Under the pieces are notes generated by a model. That model was given only the letters and a program-made list of their open reading frames with translations, was not told where the DNA came from and searched no databases. This document shows positions 34,535-44,258 of a stretch of DNA of 64,000 nt, in pieces (positions within the stretch are counted from its first letter, which is position 1; every line of letters begins with the position of its first letter). The position numbers and the translations under genes are program-made. Origin of the DNA: Bradyrhizobium erythrophlei (GTDB lineage: Bacteria; Pseudomonadota; Alphaproteobacteria; Rhizobiales; Xanthobacteraceae); assembly GCA_900129675.1 (NCBI GenBank), contig FSRD01000001.1, positions 7,615,501 to 7,679,500 on the forward strand. Direction: 5' to 3'.

Positions 34535-35751
34535 ATGGCTCGTCCCGCCCTGGAGATCGCGGATATCTTCCGCGACCACGGGCCCGCCTGGCGTAAAGCT
34601 AATGATGGTCACGTCAGCCTCGGCCAGTTGAAGGTGATGTCGGCGATCGAGAGCTGCCGCACGGCAGCTCTCGGCGGGCATGTCATGCGCTGCGAGGACT
34701 GCTTGCACACGCAGATCGCCTACAACAGCTGCCGTAATAGGCATTGCCCAAGTGCCAGAGCTCGCAGGCGCTGGCATGGATGAAGCAGCGCAAGTCAGAA
34801 CTGCTGGACGTCCCTTACTTCCACGTCGTTTTCACGCTGCCGGCGCGGATTGCCGCCATCGCCTACCAGAACAAGGCCGTCGTCTACGATCTCTTGTTCA
34901 AGGCTTCCTCGCAGACCATGCGCACGATTGCGGCCGATCCCAGGCGCCTCGGCGTCAAGATCGGCTTCACCTCGGTGCTCCACACCTGGGGCTCCGCGAT
35001 GAGCCATCATCCACACGTCCACATGATCGTGCCGGGTGGTGGGATATCGCTCGACGGCACGCGCTGGATCGGCTGCCGTCCAAACTATCTCTTGCCGGTG
35101 AAGGTGCTGTCGCGGCTGTTCCGCCGCCTGATGCTGGAGATGCTGCTCGCCGCACACGACGCCGGTCGCCTGCAGTTCTTCGGCGACCACGCCCACCTCG
35201 CCGGCAAGGCCGCGTTCAACGCCTATCTCGCGCCGCTGCATCGGACCAAGTGGTTCGTCTACAGCAAGAGGCCGCTCGCCGGGCCCGAGCAGGTGCTGGC
35301 CTATCTGTCCCGCTACACCCACCGCGTCGCGATCTCCAACCGCCGCCTCATCGCCGCCGACGCGACCGGTGTAACGTTCAGCTACAAGGACTACCGGATC
35401 GAGGGACCCGGCCGCTACAAGACCATGACGCTCAAGCCGGACGAGTTCATTAGACGGTTCCTGACGCATGTCCTGCCTAACGGATTCCACCGGATAAGGC
35501 ACTGCGGTCTGCTAGCCAGCGGCACCAAGACCGAGACCATCGCGCGGATCCGTGAGCTGATCGCTTCTGTGGCACCTGTGCAAACCGCGCACCAGCCGCA
35601 GCCTCCCGATAGTGCCCCGGCAACCGACCAGGCGACCCACCCGTGCCCGTGTTGCGGCGGTCGCATGAACATCATCGAGACCTTCAACCGCGGCTCGACA
35701 CCGCAATATAGACCCCCACCGCCAACCGTGATCAGGATCGATACGTCATGA
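34535..35751 (+). pseudogene. IS91-family transposase, frameshifted
   Basis: The first frame (MARPALEIADIFRDHGPAWR) holds a zinc finger (VMRCEDCLHTQIAYNSCRNR, HCP). It breaks at a run of three Cs near 34749. The next frame gives KCQSSQALAWMKQRKSELLD, PYFHVVFTLPARIAAI, AMSHHPHVHMIVPGGGISLD (HUH motif), WFVYSKRPLAGPEQVLAYLS and RYTHRVAISNRRL (the two-tyrosine region). The last part carries CPCCGGRM. One extra C would join H-C-P to K-C-Q and restore the finger. A rolling-circle transposase, broken as read. Confidence 0.82.
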
Positions 35752-35800
35752 TCACGGTCCCCATTTCACAGATTAAAAATCCCGTTCTTACTCGCCGGCC

Positions 35801-36183
35801 CTCGATCCGCCACGGCGACGCTCGTGCAAATCTGCATTTACCGCGTCAACCTCGCCATCGATCTTGCTGGCTTACCGCAGATTCCCGCACCTGCGAGCGA
35901 CCAATCATGCGCCGCAACGTCGTCAGCCAACACACTCATCAGCGTCGGTTGCCCTCACACACTTCCCTCGTGCGCAAACCTCCATAGCGCTCGGCGCTCG
36001 CGGCGCCACCGCCTGCCATTTCCCGCGGGTTCCTTCATTGAAGGCTTTCGGACGCCGGCCACGGTGCAAGCCGCATCGCCGCGATCGGACGGCATCCGAA
36101 ACCCTCAACAAAGGCGGAAGTCGTCGCGCGCTTTCTGGCAGCTAAGCAACCACAGGGCAATATCGCCACTCACAAATGCCAAA
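35801..36183. other. region after IS91, with an inverted repeat
   Basis: No supported gene. TTTCGGACGCCG (36046-36057) and CGGCATCCGAAA (36090-36101) form an 11-of-12 inverted repeat. Confidence 0.35.
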
Positions 36184-36699
36184 TCAATGCGGCGCTGGCG
36201 GCGGTGCTCCCGGAAAGCGAACCCCGAAGCGTTGGATAAGGTTGGGAACGCTGCTCATGTCCATGTCGAGCGCGTAGCGCGCGCAGAGCGCCGCGAGCCG
36301 CTGCGGATCAGGGGGGCCGCTGATCAACTCCGCTCCTAGCTCCCGGAAATAGTTCTCGAACCCTGCCGGCGATATGATTTCCAATACCCGGGCGGGCGCG
36401 TCGCCGGCGTTCCAGAACGTGTGCCATTCTTCGCGCGGCTTGAAGATCAGGTCGCCCGGATTGCCAATCACCACGGAATCTCCGAGCAGCGCCCCGATGC
36501 TGCCCTCGAGGACGAAGCTATATTCGTCCTCGCGATGGTGCCGGTGCATGGGAGCCGCCAAGGCGCGCGGCTGCATCGGATGTTCTACAAGCGCGAAGCG
36601 CTTGCCAGCGTCGTCCCCTTCAATGATAAACCGGGCGCCGGTGCCTCCTAGAATTGCGAGGTGGCCATCATGCGGACCGAGTACCCTTGGCGATGCCAT
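36184..36699 (-). CDS. cupin-domain protein
   Basis: 171 residues. Cupin motif 1 is PMHRHHREDEYSFVLEG (the His/His/Glu metal ligands) and motif 2 is GDLIFKPREEWHTFWNAGDA (last His). It is a single-domain cupin of about normal size with a C-terminal helical tail. Such proteins are small metal-dependent enzymes or ligand sensors; the substrate is not evident and the neighbours (a LysR relic, an IS) do not help. Confidence 0.85.
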   Translation of the reverse strand: MASPRVLGPHDGHLAILGGTGARFIIEGDDAGKRFALVEHPMQPRALAAPMHRHHREDEYSFVLEGSIGALLGDSVVIGNPGDLIFKPREEWHTFWNAGDAPARVLEIISPAGFENYFRELGAELISGPPDPQRLAALCARYALDMDMSSVPNLIQRFGVRFPGAPPPAPH

Positions 36700-36799
36700 G
36701 GAGCCCTTCCTTCAACCGCAGTAGTCTGCGCGCAGGGATATCACCTTAAAGGGTAACCGTATTTCCTCCCTACCTTTCGATCAACTGAGATGAATGTCT

Positions 36800-37037
36800 G
36801 TTGCAGGTCAAAAGCGCCGATCCAGCCTGGCTTGGGCGATGTCTGCTGGCAGGCGCAGGCATTGTGATGCAACGCGCTGAGCTCGTCGCCGAGGACGTCG
36901 CGGCGGGGCGTCTGCTGGCGTTGCTCACAGACTACAAGGCCCAATCTCGCCCGCGGCACATTGTATGGTTGCAGAATCGAAAAGTGACTCCAAAACTTCG
37001 CGCATTTATTGACTTTATCGTCGAGGTCTACGGATAG
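36800..37037 (+). pseudogene. LysR-type regulator, C-terminal fragment
   Basis: CLLAGAGIVMQRAELVAEDV, AAGRLLALLTDYKAQSRPRH and VTPKLRAFIDFIVEVYG match the end of the LysR substrate-binding domain (A-G-x-G-I-x-x-x-P/R, A-G-x-L-x-x-L-L-x-x-Y). The HTH and most of the sensor domain are missing. Confidence 0.7.
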
Positions 37038-37469
37038 GATTGCAATGCAAGACCAACGGATTCACGTAACAACCATCGCGGCTTGCCGATCGAGATCGTT
37101 CCCCTCCCGAAGTATCTGCCCGCCGCTGACTGCAGCGTGATCAGTTCAGCCTGCTCACGTTGGTCGCCTCTAGATTTTCTTTGATCTCCCGGTGCACACA
37201 TCGTGCACACGTCACCCTCTAAACTAAACTCTCGTTCCAATCCATCATGGGCAAGTTTGAGCTAGCTTAAGGAAATGTCATCGAACGAGGTCATGCAAAA
37301 TTATTGCTCGAGCCATGAGAAGACGGCGACAGGGTCAAATCGGGGAGCCGCAACACCCGATCCCGGCGAAATCAAACGTCTGTTTGCGGGATCGGAGTTT
37401 CACAGCAATCCGTGACTGCGGGACGCGCCAGCACCCGTGTTTTTTCGAGAGCAAAGCAGCTACGGTGCG
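37038..37469. other. intergenic region downstream of hutU
   Basis: No supported gene and no clear terminator. Overlapping frames here have no motif or ribosome site. Confidence 0.35.
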
Positions 37470-39140
37470 CTACAAGGTCAGACTAGGCAGGTCGAGACCG
37501 TTAGCACGGGCACATACAATCGCACTTTCATAACCCGCGTCGGCATGACGCATGACCCCCGACGCGGGATCATTCCAAAGCACCCGCTCGATGCGGCGCG
37601 CAGCCTCTCGCGTTCCGTCGGCGACAATCACCATGCCGGCGTGCTGCGAATAACCAATGCCGACGCCCCCGCCGTGATGCAGCGAGACCCACGTGGCCCC
37701 GCTGGCGCAGTTGAGAAGCGCATTGAGCAGCGGCCAATCGGACACCGCATCCGAGCCATCGCGCATCGCCTCGGTTTCGCGGTTCGGGCTCGCCACCGAG
37801 CCGCTGTCGAGATGATCGCGGCCAATGACGATCGGCGCCTTCAGTTCGCCGCTCGCCACCATTTCATTGAACGCCATCCCTAGCCGGTGGCGATCGCCAA
37901 GACCGACCCAGCAGATCCGCGCTGGCAACCCCTGGAATTTGATCCGTGCTCGGGCCATATCGAGCCAGTTGTGAAGATGCTTGTCGTTCGGCATCAACTC
38001 CTTGACCTTGGCATCGGTGCGGAAGATGTCTTCGGGATCCCCCGATAGCGCCGCCCACCGGAATGGCCCGATGCCGCGGCAGAACAGTGGACGGATATAG
38101 GCCGGAACGAAGCCGGGGAAATCGAACGCATTGTTCAATCCCATATCCTTCGCCATCTGGCGGATGTTGTTGCCGTAGTCGAGCGTGGGAATGCCCTGGG
38201 CGTGGAAATCCAGCATGGCCTGGACGTGGCCGACCATGGAGGTCTTGGCCGCCGCTTCAACCGCTTTCGGATCGGCGTTGCGCCTCAACTCCCACTCGGC
38301 CAATGTCCATCCCTTCGGCAGGTAGCCGTTGATCGGGTCGTGCGCGCTGGTCTGATCGGTGACGATGTCTGGCCTTACGCTGCGGCGCACCAGTTCGGGA
38401 AAAATATCGGCGGCATTGCCGAGCAAACCGACCGACACCGGTTGCTTGCTCTGCGCCGCCTCCGCCATGATCGCCAGCGCCTCCTCAAGCGTGCCTGCCT
38501 GCCGGTCGAGGTAACCCGTGCGCAAGCGCATCTCGATGCGGCTCGGTTGGCATTCGATCGCGAGCATCGATGCGCCTGCCATCGTCGCCGCAAGCGGCTG
38601 GGCGCCGCCCATGCCGCCGAGGCCTGCCGTCAATATCCACTTGCCCGCGAGGCTGCCGCCGTAATGACGTCGCCCCACTTCGACGAAGGTTTCATACGTA
38701 CCCTGCACGATGCCCTGGCTGCCGATGTAGATCCACGATCCGGCCGTCATCTGCCCGAACATCATCAGCCCGAGCTTGTCCAGTTCATTGAAATGATCCA
38801 GTGTCGCCCAGTGCGGCACCAGGTTTGAGTTCGCGATCAGCACGCGCGGCGCATCGGGATGGGTGCGGAAAATTCCGACCGGCTTGCCCGACTGGACGAC
38901 CAGCGTCTGGTCGGCTTCGAGCTTGCGCAGTGCGGCAACGATCCGGTCAAAACTGTCCCAGTCGCGGGCTGCACGACCAATTCCGCCATAGACGACAAGT
39001 TCGCTCGGCCGTTCGGCAACATCCGGGTCGAGATTGTTCATCAGCATTCGGAGCGGCGCTTCCGTTAGCCAGCTCTTGGCGCTGATCTCGGGCCCGTGCG
39101 GCGATCGAATCGTACGGTCATTGTCCAGTCGGCGGTTCAT
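37470..39140 (-). CDS. hutU: urocanate hydratase HutU
   Basis: 556 residues, normal length. Starts MNRRLDNDRTIRSPHGPEIS and contains MLMNNLDPDVAERPSELVVY, the NAD-site GKWILTAGLGGMGGAQPLA, VSVGLLGNAADIFPELVRRS, RIKFQGLPARICWVGLGDRH and WVSLHHGGGVGIGYSQHAGM. It adds water to urocanate, forming imidazolone propionate, with NAD+ as tight cofactor. The ATG overlaps the hutH stop by four bases. Last of the three-gene hutIHU operon. Confidence 0.96.
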   Translation of the reverse strand: MNRRLDNDRTIRSPHGPEISAKSWLTEAPLRMLMNNLDPDVAERPSELVVYGGIGRAARDWDSFDRIVAALRKLEADQTLVVQSGKPVGIFRTHPDAPRVLIANSNLVPHWATLDHFNELDKLGLMMFGQMTAGSWIYIGSQGIVQGTYETFVEVGRRHYGGSLAGKWILTAGLGGMGGAQPLAATMAGASMLAIECQPSRIEMRLRTGYLDRQAGTLEEALAIMAEAAQSKQPVSVGLLGNAADIFPELVRRSVRPDIVTDQTSAHDPINGYLPKGWTLAEWELRRNADPKAVEAAAKTSMVGHVQAMLDFHAQGIPTLDYGNNIRQMAKDMGLNNAFDFPGFVPAYIRPLFCRGIGPFRWAALSGDPEDIFRTDAKVKELMPNDKHLHNWLDMARARIKFQGLPARICWVGLGDRHRLGMAFNEMVASGELKAPIVIGRDHLDSGSVASPNRETEAMRDGSDAVSDWPLLNALLNCASGATWVSLHHGGGVGIGYSQHAGMVIVADGTREAARRIERVLWNDPASGVMRHADAGYESAIVCARANGLDLPSLTL

Positions 39141-40714
39141 GACAAAGGACCCTTCTCGGCAAATATTGGAAACGGGTTGTTTCTGAGCACTGAAATCGTG
39201 GCGGCCGGCAACGCGCCGGCTTCGATCAGCGCCGTTGCCTTGGCGAGATCGTCGGCCATGTAGCGATCGGCACCAAGCGCCGGCACCCGCTCGCGCAACA
39301 CGGCAATAACCGCCGCAAGTGCAGGACTAGTCGTATGTGGCGAACGCAGCCCGATGCCTTGCGCCGCGACCAGCAGTTCAATGCCGAGAATGGTGGCAAG
39401 ATTATCCGCCATATCCGACAACCGGCGCGCAGCGTGCGCGGCCATCGACACGTGGTCTTCCTGGTTGGCACTGGTCGGTGTCGAATCGATCGAGCAGGCT
39501 GCGGCGCGTTGCTTGTTCTCGGCATAGAGCGCCGCCGCCGTCACTTCGGCAATCATGAAGCCGGAGTTGAGACCCGGCTCCGGCGTCAGAAATGGCGGCA
39601 GGCCGAAGTTCAGCGCGGGATCGACGAGGGTAGCGATGCGCCGCTCGCTGATCGCGCCGATCTCGGACAAGGCCAGCGCGACCTGGTCGGCGGCAAAGGC
39701 GACCGGCTCGGCGTGAAAATTTCCACCCGAGATGATCTCTCCGGTCTCGACCAGCACCAGCGGATTGTCGGTGACGGCGTTGGCTTCGATCGTCAACGTG
39801 CGGGCGGCTTGTATCAAGAGGTCAAGTGCTGCGCCGGCGACCTGCGGCTGGCAGCGCAGGCAATAGGGATCCTGCACGCGCTCGTCGCCCTGAAGATGCG
39901 AGTTGCGAATATCGCTGCCTTCCAGCAACGCTGTCAGGGTCGCCCCGGCTGCGATTTGCCCGGCGTGCCCCCGCAGTTGCTGGATCTCGGAGCGAAATGG
40001 CGCCGTCGAAGCCATGGCCGCATCGACCGACAAGGCACCGGTCACCAGCGTCGCGCAGAGAAGGCTATGGGCGCGCAACAATCCGGAAATGGCGTAGGCC
40101 GTCGAAAACTGCGTACCGTTGATCAGCGCGAGGCCTTCCTTCGGTCCGAGCGTTACCGGCGCGAGTTCGGCTGCGGCCAGCGCCTCAAGGCCCGGTACGA
40201 CCTTGCCGTCGACAAGCGCCTGACCCTCGCCGATCATGACGGCTGTCATATGCGCAAGGGGAGCCAGATCACCGGACGCTCCCACCGATCCCTGCCGCGG
40301 CACCAGCGGATAAATACCTTTCGCCAGCATGGCCTGGAGTTGTTCGATGATTTCGCGGCGAACGCCCGAAGCGCCGCGCCCCAACGAGACGACCTTCAGC
40401 GCCATCATCAGGCGCACGATCGGTTCGGGCGTAGGCGGCCCTACCCCGCAGCAGTGCGACACAATGAGGTTCCGCTGCAGCAGCGCCGTTTGGCCGGGCG
40501 GAATCCGTTTCGACGCCAGTTTTCCGAACCCCGTATTGATGCCGTAAGCCGGAGCTTCCGCACCCGCCGCCTCCGCAACAACGGCCGATGCCGCCTCGAC
40601 GCGCGGCCAGAATGATGGATCGAGCACGACGGCCGCGCCTGCCAGCACCTGCGCCAGATCGTCGAGGCTGACCCTTCCAGGCGAAACGAAAATCGATGTG
40701 GCCCGGTCGCTCAC
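39137..40714 (-). CDS. hutH: histidine ammonia-lyase HutH
   Basis: 525 residues from GTG 40714, which overlaps the hutI stop by four bases; a longer frame reaches 40726. The MIO prosthetic group forms from Ala146-Ser147-Gly148 in QGSVGASGDLAPLAH. Other family parts are YGINTGFGKLASKRIPPGQT, NLIVSHCCGVG and GGNFHAEPVAFAADQVALAL. It removes ammonia from histidine to give urocanate, the first step of the pathway. Confidence 0.96.
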   Translation of the reverse strand: MSDRATSIFVSPGRVSLDDLAQVLAGAAVVLDPSFWPRVEAASAVVAEAAGAEAPAYGINTGFGKLASKRIPPGQTALLQRNLIVSHCCGVGPPTPEPIVRLMMALKVVSLGRGASGVRREIIEQLQAMLAKGIYPLVPRQGSVGASGDLAPLAHMTAVMIGEGQALVDGKVVPGLEALAAAELAPVTLGPKEGLALINGTQFSTAYAISGLLRAHSLLCATLVTGALSVDAAMASTAPFRSEIQQLRGHAGQIAAGATLTALLEGSDIRNSHLQGDERVQDPYCLRCQPQVAGAALDLLIQAARTLTIEANAVTDNPLVLVETGEIISGGNFHAEPVAFAADQVALALSEIGAISERRIATLVDPALNFGLPPFLTPEPGLNSGFMIAEVTAAALYAENKQRAAACSIDSTPTSANQEDHVSMAAHAARRLSDMADNLATILGIELLVAAQGIGLRSPHTTSPALAAVIAVLRERVPALGADRYMADDLAKATALIEAGALPAATISVLRNNPFPIFAEKGPLS

Positions 40715-41925
40715 TGTCCCCTCCACACCCGGCGGTGCAGCGGATTGAAGCCGATCCTGTAGACGAGCTCGGCAGGCCGGTCGATATCCCAGATCGCGAG
40801 ATCACACCATTTGCCGGCCTCGAGCGTACCGGTCGCACCGAGCACGCCCAGCGCGCGCGCGCCTTCCCGAGTCACACCAGCGAGGCATTCGGCAACCGTC
40901 ATCCGGAACAGCGTCGCGCCCATGTTCATGGCCAGCAGAAGCGACGTAAGCGGCGAACTGCCGGGATTGCAGTCGGTCGCCAGCGCCATGTTCACGCCGT
41001 GGGCGCGGAACAGTTCGACCGGTGGCTTCGTCGTCTCGCGAATGAAATAGTACGCGCCTGGTAGGAGCACGGCGACCGTATTTGCCCGCGCCATGGCCGC
41101 GACGCCGGCGTGATCCGTGTGCTCCAGATGATCGGCGGACAAAGCGGAAAATTCCGAAGCAAGCGCGGCGCCGCCGAGGTTCGACAACTGATCCGCATGC
41201 AACTTGACCGGCAATCCGAGCGCCTTTGCCGCACGGAACACCCGCGCTGTTTGCTCACCTGAGAAGGCTATGCCTTCCATGAAGGCATCAACTGCGTCGG
41301 CCAATCTGGCCTGTGCCACCGCCGGCAGCATCTCGCGGCAAACCACGTCGATATATCGATCCTTGTCCCCGTCAGCTTCGGGAGGCAGCGCGTGGGCGCC
41401 AAGAAACGTCGTCCGGATGGCGACCGGCCGGCTGGCGCCCAGCGTGCGGGCAGCTGACAGCTGTCGCATCTCGGTTTCCGTATCGAGTCCATAGCCGGAT
41501 TTGATCTCCAGCGTCGTGACGCCCTCGCCGATCAGAGCGTCGAGCCTCAGCAGCGCGGTGGCAACAAGTTCGGCCTTACTCGACGCCCGCGTTGCCGCAA
41601 CCGTCGAGACGATGCCGCCGCCGGCGCGCGCGATCTCTTCGTAACTTGCGCCCTGCAGCCGGAGTTGGAACTCGTGGGCGCGGTTGCCGCCAAACACCAG
41701 GTGGGTATGGCAATCGATCAGCCCGGGCGTGATCCACCGCCCCGCGCAGTTGATCCGTTCGGCCGCATCGGCGTCAGATGGAAAGTCTGAACGACTGCCC
41801 GCGAAGACGATGCGGCCATCCCGCGCGGCGATCACGCCGTGATCGATCACGCCGAGCTCGGGCAGATCCCCCCTGACCGTGGCGAGTCGGGCATTGTGCC
41901 AGATACGATCGAAGCGCTCGGCCAT
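40711..41925 (-). CDS. hutI: imidazolonepropionase HutI
   Basis: 404 residues. An amidohydrolase with TPGLIDCHTHLVFGGNRAHE (the H-x-H metal motif), the GGGIVSTVAATRASSK segment, KSGYGLDTETEMRQL, VKLHADQLSN and ATDCNPGSSPLTSLLLAMNM. It opens the imidazolone ring to give N-formimino-L-glutamate. First gene of hutIHU and divergent from hutF across a 91-base gap that holds the HutC operator. Confidence 0.96.
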   Translation of the reverse strand: MAERFDRIWHNARLATVRGDLPELGVIDHGVIAARDGRIVFAGSRSDFPSDADAAERINCAGRWITPGLIDCHTHLVFGGNRAHEFQLRLQGASYEEIARAGGGIVSTVAATRASSKAELVATALLRLDALIGEGVTTLEIKSGYGLDTETEMRQLSAARTLGASRPVAIRTTFLGAHALPPEADGDKDRYIDVVCREMLPAVAQARLADAVDAFMEGIAFSGEQTARVFRAAKALGLPVKLHADQLSNLGGAALASEFSALSADHLEHTDHAGVAAMARANTVAVLLPGAYYFIRETTKPPVELFRAHGVNMALATDCNPGSSPLTSLLLAMNMGATLFRMTVAECLAGVTREGARALGVLGATGTLEAGKWCDLAIWDIDRPAELVYRIGFNPLHRRVWRGQ

Positions 41926-41964
41926 GCTGCATCCCTCAACGGCAAAAGCTTGACGGGGGTATCG

Positions 41965-41980
41965 ATATGTCTATACATAT
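41965..41980. promoter_or_regulatory. HutC-type operator between hutI and hutF
   Basis: ATATGTCTATACATAT, a near-perfect palindrome with the TGT-N4-ACA core reported for HutC operators. TATAAT at 41978-41983 overlaps its right edge and could be the -10 box of hutF, so repressor binding would block it. Confidence 0.75.
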
Positions 41981-42016
41981 AATCGTGTTGGTGTTCTGTC
42001 CACCCGGTTTGGAAAC

Positions 42017-43375
42017 ATGTTCACGCTGCATTTCGGATCAGCGCTGCTGCCCTCTGGGTGGGCTGATGATGTGAAGGTGGTTGTGACGGATGGGACCATC
42101 ACGAAGGTTAGGGTCGGCACGGCGCCGGGAACCGGCGATGAACGCCACGCTCTGGCGATCCCGGGAGTAGCGAGCTTGCATAGCCACGCGTTCCAGCGTG
42201 GAATGGCAGGGCTTGCCGAAACGCGCGGCAATACCGCGGATACGTTCTGGACATGGCGCGAGACAATGTATCGCTTCGCGCTGGACATGACTCCCGAAGA
42301 CACCGAAGCCGTCGCAACGTTGCTCTATGTCGAGATGCTCGAGCAAGGGTATACGCGCGTCGGCGAATTCCACTATCTCCATCACGACCACGACGGCGCG
42401 CCCTATGCCAATCCGGCAGAGATGGCAACGCAAATTGCGCGAGCCGCCGAGATCACCGGCATCGGGCTCACGCTGCTGCCGTGTTTCTACGCCCACAGCT
42501 CCTTTGGTGGCGCCGCACCACATGCCGGCCAGCGCCGGTTCATCTGCTCGATCGACCAGTTTGCCAAGCTGACAGCCGCCACGCAGCTGGCGGTCCGCGG
42601 GTTGCCCGGGGCTAATGTCGGCGTCGCTCCGCACAGCCTGCGGGCCGTCACGCCGGACGAATTGGCGGCCATTGTGCAACTGGCCGAAGCCGGGCCGGTT
42701 CATATCCACGCCGCCGAACAGATCAAGGAAGTCGAGGAATGCATCGCCTGGTCGGGCCGACGGCCGGTTGAGTGGCTGCTCGAACATGCGGCCATCGATC
42801 GGCGCTGGTGTCTCATCCACGCGACCCATACAACTGCGACAGAGATCGCCGCGCTTGCCAGGAGCGGCGCGGTCGCCGGGCTCTGCCCGATTACCGAAGC
42901 GAGCCTCGGCGACGGCATTTTTCCGACCCGCGAATTCCTAGACGCCGGCGGCCGGTTCGGCGTCGGCACCGATTCCAATATCCTGGTCGGCGTCGCCGAC
43001 GAACTGCGTCAGCTCGAATATGGCCAGCGGTTAATGCACCACGAGCGCAATGTGTTGTCCGGCGGCCCCGGCGTCTCGACCGGCCGCGCGCTGTTCGACG
43101 CAGCCCTCGCTGGCGGCGCCCAGGCGCTTGCGCAACCGACCATCGGACTCCAGCCTGGTGCCCGCGCTGATATCGTGACCCTCGACACCACACACCCCTC
43201 ACTCGCCGGGCGTCGCAGGGATGCCGTCCTCGACGGCTGGATTTTCGCAAGCGGCGCGGGTGCCGTCGCTTGTGTCTGGGCGGGCGGCAACAAGGTCGTC
43301 GAGGGTGGGCGCCACCGGCTCCGCGAGAAGGCGCGCGACACATTCAATGCAGCCGTGCGGAGGCTCGTGGCATGA
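42017..43375 (+). CDS. hutF: formimidoylglutamate deiminase HutF
   Basis: 452 residues. It opens with MFTLHFGSALLPSGWADDVK, then IPGVASLHSHAFQRGMAGLA (metal H-x-H), EFHYLHHDHDG, VHIHAAEQIKEVEECIAWSG and WCLIHATHTTATEIAALARS; GVGTDSNILVGVADELRQLE gives the late Asp. It removes the imino group of N-formimino-glutamate, yielding N-formylglutamate, so this organism uses the two-step hutF-hutG route. No hutG is in the window. The stop overlaps the hutC ATG. Confidence 0.94.
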   Translation: MFTLHFGSALLPSGWADDVKVVVTDGTITKVRVGTAPGTGDERHALAIPGVASLHSHAFQRGMAGLAETRGNTADTFWTWRETMYRFALDMTPEDTEAVATLLYVEMLEQGYTRVGEFHYLHHDHDGAPYANPAEMATQIARAAEITGIGLTLLPCFYAHSSFGGAAPHAGQRRFICSIDQFAKLTAATQLAVRGLPGANVGVAPHSLRAVTPDELAAIVQLAEAGPVHIHAAEQIKEVEECIAWSGRRPVEWLLEHAAIDRRWCLIHATHTTATEIAALARSGAVAGLCPITEASLGDGIFPTREFLDAGGRFGVGTDSNILVGVADELRQLEYGQRLMHHERNVLSGGPGVSTGRALFDAALAGGAQALAQPTIGLQPGARADIVTLDTTHPSLAGRRRDAVLDGWIFASGAGAVACVWAGGNKVVEGGRHRLREKARDTFNAAVRRLVA

Positions 43376-44115
43376 GCCTCTCCATAGATCGCGACAAACG
43401 CCAGGCCGCCGACAAGCCGACGCTGTACAAGCAGATCCGGCTCGACATCGAGCGCCGAATCCTGACCGGTGAATGGCCGCCGGGTCACCGCATCCCGTTC
43501 GAACACGAACTGATGGCGCGCTATGGCTGCGCGCGAATGACGGTGAGCAAGGCGCTGTCGGAACTGGCGCAAGCTGATCTTATCGAGCGGCGGCGGCGGG
43601 CTGGCACATTTGTGCGTCGCCCCCAATTCCTGTCGGCGGTCCTCCAGATCGCCGACATCCGCGCGGAGATCACCGCTCTCGGCCGCAGCTACGGCTATCA
43701 GTTGATCCAGTGCTCGCGCCGCGCCGCCAATGCCGCCGACCGCGCGCGTCTTGGAGTACGGAAAACCGGCAAAGTGATCGCGATTGCATGCCGCCACAGT
43801 GCCGATGACGTGCCATTCGCTATCGAGGACAGATTAATCGATCTCGACGCGGTGCCTGAAGCTGCCACGGCGGATTTTGCCATCGAACCGCCCGGCACGT
43901 GGCTGCTTCACCATGTCCCATGGACGGAAGCCGAGCACTCGATCAGCGCTATCGTGGCCGACGACCGGGCCGCGGCGGCGCTGGACATTGCGATCGGTGC
44001 GCCCTGCCTCGTGATCGACCGCCACACCTGGCGCAGCGCACGGACGCTGACGGCCGTGCGTCTCATCTATCCAGGCGAGTCGCACAAACTGGTTGCCCGC
44101 TTCAAAGGCGGCTGA
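43372..44115 (+). CDS. hutC: histidine utilization repressor HutC (GntR/HutC family)
   Basis: 247 residues. The N-terminal winged helix has TLYKQIRLDIERRILTGEWP, HRIPFEHELMARYGCARMTV and SKALSELAQADLIERRRRAG; the C-terminal UTRA domain has DVPFAIEDRLIDLDAVPEAA and LLHHVPWTEAEHSISAIVAD. In the family, urocanate releases it from DNA. It is translationally coupled to hutF (ATGA), so it represses its own operon through the site at 41965-41980. Confidence 0.93.
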   Translation: MSLSIDRDKRQAADKPTLYKQIRLDIERRILTGEWPPGHRIPFEHELMARYGCARMTVSKALSELAQADLIERRRRAGTFVRRPQFLSAVLQIADIRAEITALGRSYGYQLIQCSRRAANAADRARLGVRKTGKVIAIACRHSADDVPFAIEDRLIDLDAVPEAATADFAIEPPGTWLLHHVPWTEAEHSISAIVADDRAAAALDIAIGAPCLVIDRHTWRSARTLTAVRLIYPGESHKLVARFKGG

Positions 44116-44145
44116 AAGGAATCTCAAGGCGCATGTGGGTCCGGC

Positions 44146-44173
44146 ACAATGATTGCAACACAATGATTGCAAT
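44146..44173. repeat. 14-bp tandem direct repeat upstream of the ABC importer
   Basis: ACAATGATTGCAAC immediately followed by ACAATGATTGCAAT, with one base different. Each unit has TTGCAA. A regulator site between hutC and the binding-protein gene is likely. Confidence 0.5.
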
Positions 44174-44258
44174 AGGCAATAGCAACACGCGGCAGCATCG
44201 CCCGCACGGGTTTGAACGAACCGAACGGAATCCATCAACCAACAAAAGGGGTACAGCC

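Larger units (their letters stand above)
33470..35800 (+). mobile_element. IS91-type element
   Basis: A tyrosine recombinase gene followed by a Y2/HUH-type transposase gene, the usual order in rhizobial IS91 elements. The tips (ori and ter) could not be fixed; the limits are approximate. Both genes carry one-base shifts in C runs. Confidence 0.7.

Noticed and set aside
37470..39140. tRNA or rRNA sequences in the well-conserved block
   Set aside because: None found here or elsewhere in the window; only protein-coding signals were seen.
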